Of a stretch of DNA of 64,000 nucleotides, positions 55,236 to 63,470 are shown one piece after another. Source of the stretch: Pseudomonadota bacterium (GTDB lineage Bacteria; Pseudomonadota; Gammaproteobacteria; UBA9214); contig JAWLAI010000009.1 of the NCBI GenBank assembly GCA_041395565.1, positions 1 to 64,000 on the forward strand. The letters are read 5' to 3'. Position numbers and translations under genes: made by a program. The number at the start of each line of letters is the position of its first letter. Within the stretch, counting starts at the first letter, position 1. The notes under the pieces were generated by a model. That model was not told where the DNA came from, searched no databases, and worked only from the letters and a program-made list of their open reading frames with translations.

Positions 55236-57320
55236 TCATGGTGCTGCAGCCAGCGCATCGAACAGGGGCTGCAGAAATTTCTCGTAGTGCTTCCAGCGCT
55301 GCGTGGAGCGCTTGTAAATGGGTTGCCGCACCTGGTCGTAGCTCGCCGTCTTCGTCTTCTGACCTGTTTCATAGAAGCGCAGGCAGCGCTCGTCCCAGGT
55401 CAGCCCGCAGAATTCAACCAGCACCCGACTCATCTCCTCGGTTGCATCGACCAGGGACTCATACCAGTTCTCGAGCATCGGTATTTCCAGTATGTTCCGG
55501 TAGTGATCCATCGCCCTCTCATACTGCCGGTAGTGCTGCCCGAGATGCGTCAGATCATAGGCGTAGTTGTGATAACTGGCGAAGTCCTGGAAGTAGCAGG
55601 ATAGGCAGACATCGGCGGCGTCACGCCGGCAGTGGATAATAGGCGCATTCGGAAACAGGCGACTCAACAATCCGAGGTACTGGAAATTGTGCGGCATCTT
55701 ATCGGTAACGAAGGCGGCGCCCGGAGCGATCCCGCGCAGCTCGTCGAGGTACTCGCGCGCCATCTCCTCGCAGTCGCGCTGCGTCAGATTGGGAAGATAA
55801 TCCGGATATCCGTACGATCCACCGGCATGACCACGGGCCCTGGAGGCGATCCGGGACAGGAATATCAGCTCATCACCCGCCACCACATCCGGGTGGCTGG
55901 CCACGATCTGCTCGACGAGGGTGGTCCCGGAACGCGGCATGCCGACGATGAAAATCGGTGTAATATCAGGGGCTGGCGCAACTGTCGGCAGGCGCGCATA
56001 CAGTTCCGGTGACTGCACTTCGATCAGGCGGTCGATATAACGCGCGTCCTCGTCCGCACTGTAACGGTAGTGTTTCAGGCGATTGCCGGCCTCGAAATGC
56101 GCAAAGGCCTGGTCGTAGCGCCGCTGCCGGTCATAGAGTTCGCCGGCACGAAAGTGCAGATGCCGCTGTTCGGATTCGCCGACCTTGCCGGAGCGGAGGC
56201 GGGCCTCCATGTGCTCCAGCACCTCGTTGCAGTCGCCGAAGTGACGGCACAACTTGGCAGCGGCATCGAACGCGCGCAACCCCGCCCTGCCGGACGCGAT
56301 CTCCGGCGCCAGCAGCGCGTGGGCTGCCGCAAAATCCCCCTGCTTCTCCAGCACACCGGCACGGGCGCCCACGAGATCAAGGTCATGCCCTTCCGGCGGG
56401 ACCTCCGCATAGCCAGCGAGCGCCTGGTCGAGAAGGCCCATGCGCTCGTGAACGTACGCACGGTAGTACAGTGCCATGGCATTGCGCACATCCATCCTCA
56501 GAACGGCTGAGAAGCAATCCAGGGCCTCGTCGAGGCTATCGACTTCCATGAGCGTGTAGCCGAGATCCAGCAAGGGAGCGGCATCCATGGGCGCGGCCTG
56601 CACGGCACGCCTGTAGCTGGCGACCGCCTCGGGGAAGCGGCTGTACTGATAGTAAATGGCACCGATATTGCGCAGTGCCTGCAGGTCGTCCGGGACAAGC
56701 TGCAGGACCTGCATCCATGCCGCGATCGCATGCTCACCACGCCCGCTCGCCTGCAACGCGGCAGCCAGCGCGCCCAGATAGCGCGCTTCGGCAGGCGCCA
56801 GCCGGCTGGCATCCGCATAATGCCGCACAGCGGCTTCCCACTGTCCCAGCGCCTGGCACGCCGTACCGAGATTGAAATGCACATTCGGGTCAGCGGGCGT
56901 CAGCGCCAGGGCCCGCCGATAACTGGCAACGGCGTCCGCATGCCGACCCAGCGCGGCCAGCGCCACGCCCAGGTTGGAATGGTCTGCAGCCTCCCCCCCC
57001 GAAAGCGACAGCGCCTCGCGGAATTGCGCCTCGGCCTCCGCGGCACGACCGAGCTGCAGGAGGTAGTTGCCCAGGTTGCGGTAGCCGGCAGCGACCGCAG
57101 GCGCCAGCCGGACCGTTTCCCGCGCACAGCCGGCGGCGTTTTCGGCATCGCCCAGCGTAGCGTACACCACCCCGAGCATATGCCACGTCCCGGCATCGCC
57201 GGGTCTCAGCCGACGCAGGCCGTCATAATCCGCCAGCGCTTCGCGCAGCCGACCCTGCCTGAAATGCTCCAGCGCGCGACGCTCCAGCTCAGCGATCTGT
57301 AAGGCGGGCGGCTCCGTCAT
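55236..57320 (-). CDS. TPR-repeat sulfotransferase
   Basis: Protein of 694 residues: about eleven TPR repeats (1-430) and a sulfotransferase domain with IFIVGMPRSGTTLVEQIVAS at about 456-475, IIHCRRDAADVCLSCYF, and YDQVRQPIYKRSTQRWKHY near the end. The 3'-phosphate block has RDAADVC in place of RDPRDTC. First gene of a two-gene unit with the 53662 gene. Upstream (57321-57654) lies the terminator region of the VPLPA-CTERM gene, so this unit needs its own promoter, not identified. Confidence 0.88.
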   Translation of the reverse strand: MTEPPALQIAELERRALEHFRQGRLREALADYDGLRRLRPGDAGTWHMLGVVYATLGDAENAAGCARETVRLAPAVAAGYRNLGNYLLQLGRAAEAEAQFREALSLSGGEAADHSNLGVALAALGRHADAVASYRRALALTPADPNVHFNLGTACQALGQWEAAVRHYADASRLAPAEARYLGALAAALQASGRGEHAIAAWMQVLQLVPDDLQALRNIGAIYYQYSRFPEAVASYRRAVQAAPMDAAPLLDLGYTLMEVDSLDEALDCFSAVLRMDVRNAMALYYRAYVHERMGLLDQALAGYAEVPPEGHDLDLVGARAGVLEKQGDFAAAHALLAPEIASGRAGLRAFDAAAKLCRHFGDCNEVLEHMEARLRSGKVGESEQRHLHFRAGELYDRQRRYDQAFAHFEAGNRLKHYRYSADEDARYIDRLIEVQSPELYARLPTVAPAPDITPIFIVGMPRSGTTLVEQIVASHPDVVAGDELIFLSRIASRARGHAGGSYGYPDYLPNLTQRDCEEMAREYLDELRGIAPGAAFVTDKMPHNFQYLGLLSRLFPNAPIIHCRRDAADVCLSCYFQDFASYHNYAYDLTHLGQHYRQYERAMDHYRNILEIPMLENWYESLVDATEEMSRVLVEFCGLTWDERCLRFYETGQKTKTASYDQVRQPIYKRSTQRWKHYEKFLQPLFDALAAAP

Positions 57321-57430
57321 GGGATAGTGCTGAAACTCGCGCGGGTTCGGGTTCGGCGCCGGAACCGGGGGCCTGGTGATACAGGCGTGCTTACGGCCAG
57401 GGACGAATAGTCAGTTTACCGACTGAGACG

Positions 57431-57455
57431 AAAAAAAGAAGGGGCGACGCGCGCC
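57431..57455 (-). terminator. Second, weaker terminator-like unit
   Basis: On the minus strand GGCG-CGCGT-CGCC is followed by CCTTCTTTTTTT. The 16 bases next to the T-run are identical to those of the unit at 57565-57594, but the stem is only 4 bp. It may be a diverged duplicate of the main terminator. Confidence 0.4.
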
Positions 57456-57564
57456 ACGCCGAGCGTAGTGGTGATTGCGGCCACGAGGGCGGATTTTCCA
57501 ACGCCCATGCGCAATCTCCACGCGCCCACATCGACGGTCTGACCAATTGCCCGACCTCAGCCGC

Positions 57565-57594
57565 AAAAAAAGAAGGGGCGCCGGAGCGCCCCTT
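57565..57594 (-). terminator. Rho-independent terminator of the VPLPA-CTERM gene
   Basis: Read on the minus strand, the stem AAGGGGCGC and GCGCCCCTT closes a TCCG loop and is followed by CTTTTTTT. It lies about 60 bases past the stop at 57655, so it ends the VPLPA-CTERM transcript. The A-run on the plus strand makes it weaker in the other direction. Confidence 0.85.
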
Positions 57595-57654
57595 CAATTT
57601 CGCTGTCATCAAAGCGATTACAGGTAATCGCCCGATCGAGCCAGGCGCGATACC

Positions 57655-58458
57655 TTAGCTCTGCCTCCGGCGACGGGCTACGCCCACCAGGCCGAGCAGA
57701 CCGGAACCGAACAGCCAGACTGCGGCAGGTACCGGAACGGCGGCAGGTGTCACCGAGGTGATCGTGATGTCGACGATGTCGAAGTTGGCATTGAAGCCCG
57801 GGAACGGACCGTTGTCCATCGGGCTGCCGCCAACACCGTCATCACCCGTGATACATGCTGCTGTCAGCACGCAGGCCGGGTTGTTCTGGAAGTTGGTGTC
57901 CAGCGTCGAGGTGGCCATCGGGGCCGGGCCGATCGGGAACTTGCCCTTGTTGATGCCGTCACTGGCCGGGGTGGCACCCACACCAGCGATGACTTGCCCG
58001 GTGGAGTACGGACCCGAACCGAAGAAGCCGGCCGCGTCAAGGATGATGCCCACGTTGATGTTGTTGTTGCCATTCCAGTCGAACAGCAGGGAGCCGGCGA
58101 CCAGCGTGCCACCGCCACCTACGCCATCACCGATGGCCTGCATGTTGATGTTATGGGCAACTGCCGGACCCGCTGCGAAGAAGTCGAACGGATTGACCGT
58201 TGCGGTGCCGGAACCGGTAGCGGTGTCGAAGCTGAAAGTGCCGGTAATCTGGGTGCGCAGGCCGTAACCCCAGGTGGGATCACCATAGTAGGGGTAGCTG
58301 GTGTTCGCCGTCGGGGCACCCGAGGCATTCAGCATGGTAAACAGGCCATTGAAGCTCGCTGTGATGATATCCGCACTTGCGGCTGTCGGCACAGCCGCTG
58401 CGCCGAAACCGAGCGTAACGGCAATTGCAGAAGCTACAGCAGTTTGTTTCAGGTTCAT
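57655..58458 (-). CDS. Secreted VPLPA-CTERM (exosortase-type) sorting protein
   Basis: Protein of 267 residues with a signal peptide (AVASAIAVTLGFGAAAVP) and a C-terminal sorting tail: AVPVPAAVWLF, a hydrophobic span and the basic end VARRRRQS. This is the VPLPA/PEP-CTERM plan, normally cut by an exosortase while the protein moves to the surface. The mature part shares NTSYPYYGDPTWGYG, FDWNGNNNINV and GPFPGFNANFD with the 880-residue protein at 60653. ATG 58458 has GGAG eight bases upstream. Function unknown; a surface or matrix protein is inferred. A sigma-54 site and a strong terminator mark it as a single-gene transcript. Confidence 0.85.
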   Translation of the reverse strand: MNLKQTAVASAIAVTLGFGAAAVPTAASADIITASFNGLFTMLNASGAPTANTSYPYYGDPTWGYGLRTQITGTFSFDTATGSGTATVNPFDFFAAGPAVAHNINMQAIGDGVGGGGTLVAGSLLFDWNGNNNINVGIILDAAGFFGSGPYSTGQVIAGVGATPASDGINKGKFPIGPAPMATSTLDTNFQNNPACVLTAACITGDDGVGGSPMDNGPFPGFNANFDIVDITITSVTPAAVPVPAAVWLFGSGLLGLVGVARRRRQS

Positions 58459-59183
58459 TATGGTCACTCCAAAAAAGCAGTTTATGAAATATCGATATTT
58501 AATGACTGTGGCTTATTATCCCTGAACCGTTATCCCTGGACCGTGATTCAACCTTGATTTCCTGAGCCTCCCCCTCCGAAAGGCGTTGGCGTCAGCGGTA
58601 CAGGTACGACAGACACACACAAACAAAGCAAATTGCAGGCCATAATTTTATTTTTAATAAATTACAAATAGTTACAAATCATCCCGGACAACCCGATACA
58701 AAGCCGCCACATGATTTGTAAACAATTCCAACAGCCCCGCAGCGCCCTCATCACTTGATCTGGGACAAATTGAGCAAGACAAAACAGCACGTTATCGATA
58801 CAACCCCGGTCGGGCAAGGCAAGAAGTGCGCATGTAAAATACACCGACGTGTGCACACATCTGGTTACCGCCTGACTCGCATCCGGAACTATCGATAGGG
58901 GGCATGCTGCGCGGGGAGCGCGCGATTCGGTAACGCGGCGGTCCGCCGCGGCCTGCGCACGGTTGGTGCATGCGTGATACGTGCTTGCTTGACAAAGCAC
59001 TTCGTTACAAACAATCATCCGTACCACAATGTAATGGCACAGTCATATTCTGAACTGTGCTGAATAATCAAGCCGTTCCGGGATATCGGACTGCCCAGGC
59101 AGTTGCGATGCACCGCGTCCGGGCGTGCATAACTTAAAGAATACCAAACCATCCACTTGGCACGGACTTCTGGAGGATAACCA
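58459..59183. other. Divergent intergenic region between the VPLPA-CTERM and FadL-type genes
   Basis: No gene is seen in 725 bases. The left part is AT-rich near 58640-58690 and carries the candidate sigma-54 promoter at 58627-58642. The right part near the porin gene holds no convincing promoter. Confidence 0.5.
58627..58642 (-). promoter_or_regulatory. Candidate sigma-54 promoter for the VPLPA-CTERM gene
   Basis: The minus strand reads TGGCCTGCAATTTGCT, with GG (-24) and GC (-12) ten bases apart and TTGCT as in the RpoN consensus TGGCACG-N4-TTGCW. The predicted start is about 160 bases before the ATG. Many exosortase-substrate genes are known to be RpoN-controlled through PrsK/PrsR, which supports it. 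No regulator gene is in the window. Confidence 0.4.
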
Positions 59184-60566
59184 ATGAAGAAGTTTCTAAC
59201 CTTGCGCACGCCAAAGCTTTGCGCCCTTATGCTGCTGATCGCCCCGCTCAGCGCCTACGCCACCAATGGTTATTTTCTCATCGGTTATGGGGCGAAATCA
59301 CGCGGCATGGGGGGTGTCGGTGTCGCCTATGCACAGGACGCCATCGCCGGCGCCTTCAACCCGGCCGGCATGGCGGATGCCGGTGTCAGCACCATGCGCA
59401 TCGATTTCGGTCTCGAGCTGTTCAATCCGCCGCGTGCCGTCGTGCACAGCAGCGACACGCTCGGCTCACCCGTATCCGTGACCAACGAGACAAGCGGCAG
59501 TAATGAATTCCTCATCCCCAGCTTCGGCGCCATATACAAGTTCAATCGCAAGCTCTATCTCGGCATGGCGGTCATCGGCAACGGCGCCAACACGCGCTAC
59601 CACCAGTCGGTACCGACCCTGCCGACGTGCGTGAACGGCGACACCTCCGGCGGCACGGGAAGCTACTTCTTCAACTTCAACTGTAACGCGGACAGCAACA
59701 CGGTTGGCGTCCAACTCCTGCAGGCACAGATGCTGCCCGGGGTCGCCTATCAGGTAAACAAAAACAATATCGTTGGCGCCTCATTGGCCATTGGCGTGCA
59801 GCAGTTCCGCGCCTACGGCCTCGGTGCCTTCGAGGATCTGGGCTTCGCCGGCGCCGGCGCCACTGGCACCAGCGGTAACGGTAACGACTACTCGTACGGT
59901 CTGGGCGTTCGTTTCGGCTGGCTGGGTAAGTTCCTGGACAAGAAACTCACCCTGGGTGTGAATTACGCTTCCCGCGTCTACATGACCCAGTTTAACAAGT
60001 ACGACCAGCTGTTCGCCGAACATGGCGATTTCGACATCCCGGAAAACTACAGCATAGGACTTGCCTTCAAATTGACGGACAAACTGACGGTTGCCGCCGA
60101 TGTCCAGCAGATCAACTACAGCAACGTCGCCTCCATCGGCAACCCGGGACCGATCGACCCCGTTGACCTCAACCCCCTCTGCCCGGGTGTCGACCCCGCC
60201 ATTTGCCAGCTGGGCGGCGATCTGGGCATGGGTTTTGGCTGGTCCGATGTCACGGCCTACAAAATCGGCCTGAATTACGATTACAGCAATGCATGGAGTT
60301 TCCGGATCGGCTACAACCATGCCGACACCCCGATTCAGAAAGACCAGGTGCTGTTCAACATGCTGGCGCCTGCCACCGTGGAGGACCACATCACGCTGGG
60401 CGCGTCTTATCGCCCGTCGAAGAACGTCGAATGGACAGCCAACATCGTACATGCATTCGAAAACACCATCAGCGGTCCGACGGCCTTCGGCAACCTGCCC
60501 GGCGACGACGCGGCCATCTCGATGAAGATCAATACACTTGGGATAAGCTTTGCATACAACCTGTAA
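59184..60566 (+). CDS. FadL/OmpP1-type outer-membrane transport protein
   Basis: Outer-membrane beta-barrel of 460 residues with a cleaved signal ending SAYA before TNGYFLIGYG, the FadL-family start with an N-terminal plug region (KSRGMGGVGVAYAQDAIAGA and NPAGMADAG). Alternating hydrophobic/polar strands continue to the end FAYNL, a typical outer-membrane barrel terminus. FadL proteins admit hydrophobic compounds such as long-chain fatty acids; the substrate here is unknown. It is followed by the 880-residue CTERM-like protein in the same direction, 86 bases apart, so the two may form an operon. Confidence 0.88.
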   Translation: MKKFLTLRTPKLCALMLLIAPLSAYATNGYFLIGYGAKSRGMGGVGVAYAQDAIAGAFNPAGMADAGVSTMRIDFGLELFNPPRAVVHSSDTLGSPVSVTNETSGSNEFLIPSFGAIYKFNRKLYLGMAVIGNGANTRYHQSVPTLPTCVNGDTSGGTGSYFFNFNCNADSNTVGVQLLQAQMLPGVAYQVNKNNIVGASLAIGVQQFRAYGLGAFEDLGFAGAGATGTSGNGNDYSYGLGVRFGWLGKFLDKKLTLGVNYASRVYMTQFNKYDQLFAEHGDFDIPENYSIGLAFKLTDKLTVAADVQQINYSNVASIGNPGPIDPVDLNPLCPGVDPAICQLGGDLGMGFGWSDVTAYKIGLNYDYSNAWSFRIGYNHADTPIQKDQVLFNMLAPATVEDHITLGASYRPSKNVEWTANIVHAFENTISGPTAFGNLPGDDAAISMKINTLGISFAYNL

Positions 60567-60652
60567 CCGCCCGGTTATAGCAACTGATCACAACAAGTAT
60601 GACAACTGCAGGCAGCGCTGCCGGCAGATAACAGTTCTGGAGGGACAAGGTG

Positions 60653-63295
60653 ATGTTTGATAAACACCCACATCGTGGCACCCCGCTGAGGCACACCGCT
60701 CTGGCCAGCGCCGTCATGGCGGCGCTCGGCGGCAGCATGATCGCAACACCCGCATCCGCGGTGGACCTGACATTTCAGTTCACGGCAGTGGGCGACGGCG
60801 GCCTGTTTACCATGCTGGATCCGAACGGCGCGCCGGCCCAGAATACCAGCTATCCCTATTACGGTGATCCCACCTGGGGTTACGGGGTGCGTACCCAGAT
60901 TTCGGGCACCATCACCATCGATCCCGCCACCATGGCCGGCAGCATGAACATCGCGCCGTTCCAGTTCTTCGACGGTGATCCCAACTTCCCGGCAACGGCC
61001 AAGAACATCACCTTCACCGATGCGAGTTCGGATCCGCTGAACACGGGCGGTGGCACCCTGCTGCTGGGTAACATGCAGTTCGACTGGAACGGCAACAACA
61101 ACATCCCCGTGTCCATCGTCTGGGACGCCACCGGACTGATGACCGCCATCAGCGGCGGCCTGTCGGTCGGCGACGTGGTCGTCGGCGGCGCATCGTGCAC
61201 GACCTGCGCCACCCCGGCATCCGAAGGCATCCGGAAAGGCAGCCTGCCCATCGGCCCGATACCCGTGGCCACCACCTCGCTGGATCCAACCCACACGGGC
61301 GGCGCCAGCTCGGTCGGCATATTGCCGCTCGCGGGTGACGATGGCATTGGCGGTTCGCCCATGCAGGCCGGACCGTTCCCGGGCTTCAATGCCAATTTCG
61401 ACTTCTTGACCCTGACGCTCATCAGCGATGGCAGCGGACCGACCTTCACCGCCCCCGCCGCCGTGAATTTCACCGCCCCCGAGCAGTCCACACCCGCCAA
61501 TATCAGCGTTGATCTCGGCACCGTCACCGACGAGGCCCCGGGCGGCACGACTGTGGATTACAGCATTGATGGCAAACCCTTGAGCGACCCGACCAAGACC
61601 TGGGTTGCCGACGACAATGCAACCAACACCGTCAGCGTAACCGCCACCGACACGGTCGCCACCCTGACCGTCGACTGGCGTGCGACCGACACCTTCGGCT
61701 CGCAATCGTTCCAGACCCAGGGCGTCACGGTGACCATTACGGATACGACGGCCCCCGTGATCACCAGCACGCCCGCAGATGTCGTGGTGAGCGTGGCCAG
61801 TACGGCCGACAACGTCTGCTTCGGGACTCTGGCGGCAACGGACGCGATCGACTCGGCACCGCTGGTGCAGTGGTCGCATGACGGTTTCACTTTCTTCACC
61901 GCGAATACGAGCGACAACTGCTCGACCGGATTTGGTCCCAATGTCAATACCGTGACCTGGCGCATCACGGACGATACCGGCAATGTAACGACCTACGCCC
62001 AGACCGTGACGCTGAACCTGCCTGTCGGCATTACCGGCAAGGCCTGCACCATCGACCTCGCCACCGCAGGCCTGCGTCTGGTCGACGGCAACTTCACCAT
62101 GCGCACGGCAAGCGGCTCGATCACGGGCAGCATCGATACGGGCGTGACCGGCAATATCGATACGACCGTATTCTGTACCGACCCGGATATCGCCAACTGC
62201 AACCCGAACCCACCGGCTGTCACCTTGAATTCCGGTCAGCCTTTCTTCGGCTTCAACTGGACCGCCGCGCCCGTGCGGCTGTTTGACCAGGGCACCTGGA
62301 CATTCGAGTCCTGCCCGTTCCCGCGCAGCTTCGACTCGGCGAACAACGACTGGATCGGCGCTGACGGCTCGACCAAGTGCGGCGACGCCACCACGCCCAA
62401 TCCGATCACCATGACCGTCGCTCCAGGCCAGCTCGGCGCGCACATGCTGTTCGACTGGGCATCCAACGTCGCGATCGACGTGGTCGTGGTCTGGGACGTG
62501 AACTGCAACAAGTTCCAGCTGACCACCACCGACCCGGACGGTGACGGCATCCTCGCAAGCCAGATGGTGGACGGTCCGTTCAAGGGATTCAATGCGGCAT
62601 TTGATCTCAACACCGTCGCCGGCGAACCGCCGATCGCGGATGGCGGCTACACGGTGACCATCCCGACCGTGCAGAACCCGGTTGACGGCGAGTCACCCCT
62701 GCCGCTGACGACCCTGCCGCTGCCGGTGTTCACTGCAGACCCGGATGCATTGCGTTCCTGCGTTGGCGGCTGCGCCAAGTTCTCCACGACGGAACTGCGA
62801 AGCGGCACCGACACCGCCGGCGCCTACCAGTACACCCAGGTGGTCCTGCCGCTGTCCGAGACGACGCCGTTCTGGTCCCTGTATCGCAAGTACGACGAGG
62901 CGACCAACTCATGGGTGCCGTTCGTGATCGACGGACGCAACAATGTCCTCACCGCACCGCTGGATCCCGTCTCCAACGAGTGTCCGGAACCGGGTAACGG
63001 CGCCTACGACCGCCCGTTCTCCGGCGCCCTTGCCGACAAGTTGCGCGAGAATGACTGGTGCGTCCAGCTCACCATCGAGGACAACGGCCCGAACGATGCC
63101 AATCCCGCTGTCGGGACGGTCGATGATCCTGGCGGTGTGGCAGAGGTCGCGTCAGGCGTACTGCCCAGCCCCTCGACCAGCGGCGGTGGCTGCACCATCT
63201 CCAGCAATCCGGATGCTCCGGCCAGGGATGGTACCTGGTGGCTGGTGACCGGACTCCTGGGCTGGCTGGGATGGCGGATGCGCAGAGTACGCTAA
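60653..63295 (+). CDS. Large secreted modular protein with Gly-Cys C-terminal sorting tail
   Basis: Protein of 880 residues, signal peptide near the N-terminus (ALASAVMAALGGSMIATPAS). Residues about 24-260 are the same module as the VPLPA protein (NTSYPYYGDPTWGYG, GPFPGFNANFD). A middle HYR/Ig-like part follows (about 260-460, DTTAPVITSTPADVVV). Residues about 465-660 repeat the module in diverged form (MVDGPFKGFNAAFDL). Then comes a choice-of-anchor U-like domain (QLTIEDNGPNDANPAVG). The tail has SGGGCTISS, a hydrophobic span and WRMRRVR, like the Gly-Cys tails of intramembrane-protease sorting systems rather than VPLPA. GTG at 60650 is an alternative start; GGAGGGA at 60639-60645 favours ATG 60653. 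Confidence 0.75.
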   Translation: MFDKHPHRGTPLRHTALASAVMAALGGSMIATPASAVDLTFQFTAVGDGGLFTMLDPNGAPAQNTSYPYYGDPTWGYGVRTQISGTITIDPATMAGSMNIAPFQFFDGDPNFPATAKNITFTDASSDPLNTGGGTLLLGNMQFDWNGNNNIPVSIVWDATGLMTAISGGLSVGDVVVGGASCTTCATPASEGIRKGSLPIGPIPVATTSLDPTHTGGASSVGILPLAGDDGIGGSPMQAGPFPGFNANFDFLTLTLISDGSGPTFTAPAAVNFTAPEQSTPANISVDLGTVTDEAPGGTTVDYSIDGKPLSDPTKTWVADDNATNTVSVTATDTVATLTVDWRATDTFGSQSFQTQGVTVTITDTTAPVITSTPADVVVSVASTADNVCFGTLAATDAIDSAPLVQWSHDGFTFFTANTSDNCSTGFGPNVNTVTWRITDDTGNVTTYAQTVTLNLPVGITGKACTIDLATAGLRLVDGNFTMRTASGSITGSIDTGVTGNIDTTVFCTDPDIANCNPNPPAVTLNSGQPFFGFNWTAAPVRLFDQGTWTFESCPFPRSFDSANNDWIGADGSTKCGDATTPNPITMTVAPGQLGAHMLFDWASNVAIDVVVVWDVNCNKFQLTTTDPDGDGILASQMVDGPFKGFNAAFDLNTVAGEPPIADGGYTVTIPTVQNPVDGESPLPLTTLPLPVFTADPDALRSCVGGCAKFSTTELRSGTDTAGAYQYTQVVLPLSETTPFWSLYRKYDEATNSWVPFVIDGRNNVLTAPLDPVSNECPEPGNGAYDRPFSGALADKLRENDWCVQLTIEDNGPNDANPAVGTVDDPGGVAEVASGVLPSPSTSGGGCTISSNPDAPARDGTWWLVTGLLGWLGWRMRRVR

Positions 63296-63321
63296 TACCC
63301 GCATCCGGCGTTTCCTAATTG

Positions 63322-63354
63322 CGGCACAGTCGGTTCGACTGTGCCGTTTTTTTT
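63322..63354 (+). terminator. Rho-independent terminator of the FadL/880-residue protein unit
   Basis: CGGCACAGTCG and CGACTGTGCCG form a perfect 11-bp stem with loop GTT, followed by TTTTTTTT. It lies 26 bases past the stop at 63295. Confidence 0.95.
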
Positions 63355-63384
63355 GCCGCGCTGCCGCGCACGGCGCGCCATACA

Positions 63385-63413
63385 TTGACGCATGGACGGC
63401 AATCTGCTGAAAT
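63385..63413 (+). promoter_or_regulatory. Possible sigma-70 promoter for the export gene
   Basis: TTGACG (63385-63390), a 17-base spacer and TGAAAT (63408-63413), just downstream of the terminator and about 58 bases before the ATG at 63471. The -35 is good and the -10 only partial. Confidence 0.4.
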
Positions 63414-63470
63414 CAGCCGAATATCTGAGGATTTTGTGCATTTCCCGTTAGCCATTGCAGAGGCCGTATC

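Larger units (their letters stand above)
57321..57654. other. Intergenic region holding two terminator-like units
   Basis: No gene is seen. The two related A-run/GGGGCG units at 57431-57455 and 57565-57594, both pointing left, are the only structures noted. Confidence 0.5.

Noticed and set aside
59033..59050. TGGCACAGTCATATTC as a second sigma-54 candidate
   Set aside because: The -12 GC is absent (TATTC), so only half of the consensus is met.
59156..59176. TTGGCACGGACTTCTGGAGG looked like a sigma-54 promoter just before the FadL gene
   Set aside because: The -24 half (TGGCACG) is good but the -12 half reads TCTGG in place of TTGCW, and it is too near the start codon, overlapping the Shine-Dalgarno.
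60575..62443. 622-codon open frame on the minus strand opposite the large secreted protein
   Set aside because: Antisense shadow; repetitive Gly/Arg/Asp translation without signals or a plausible start.
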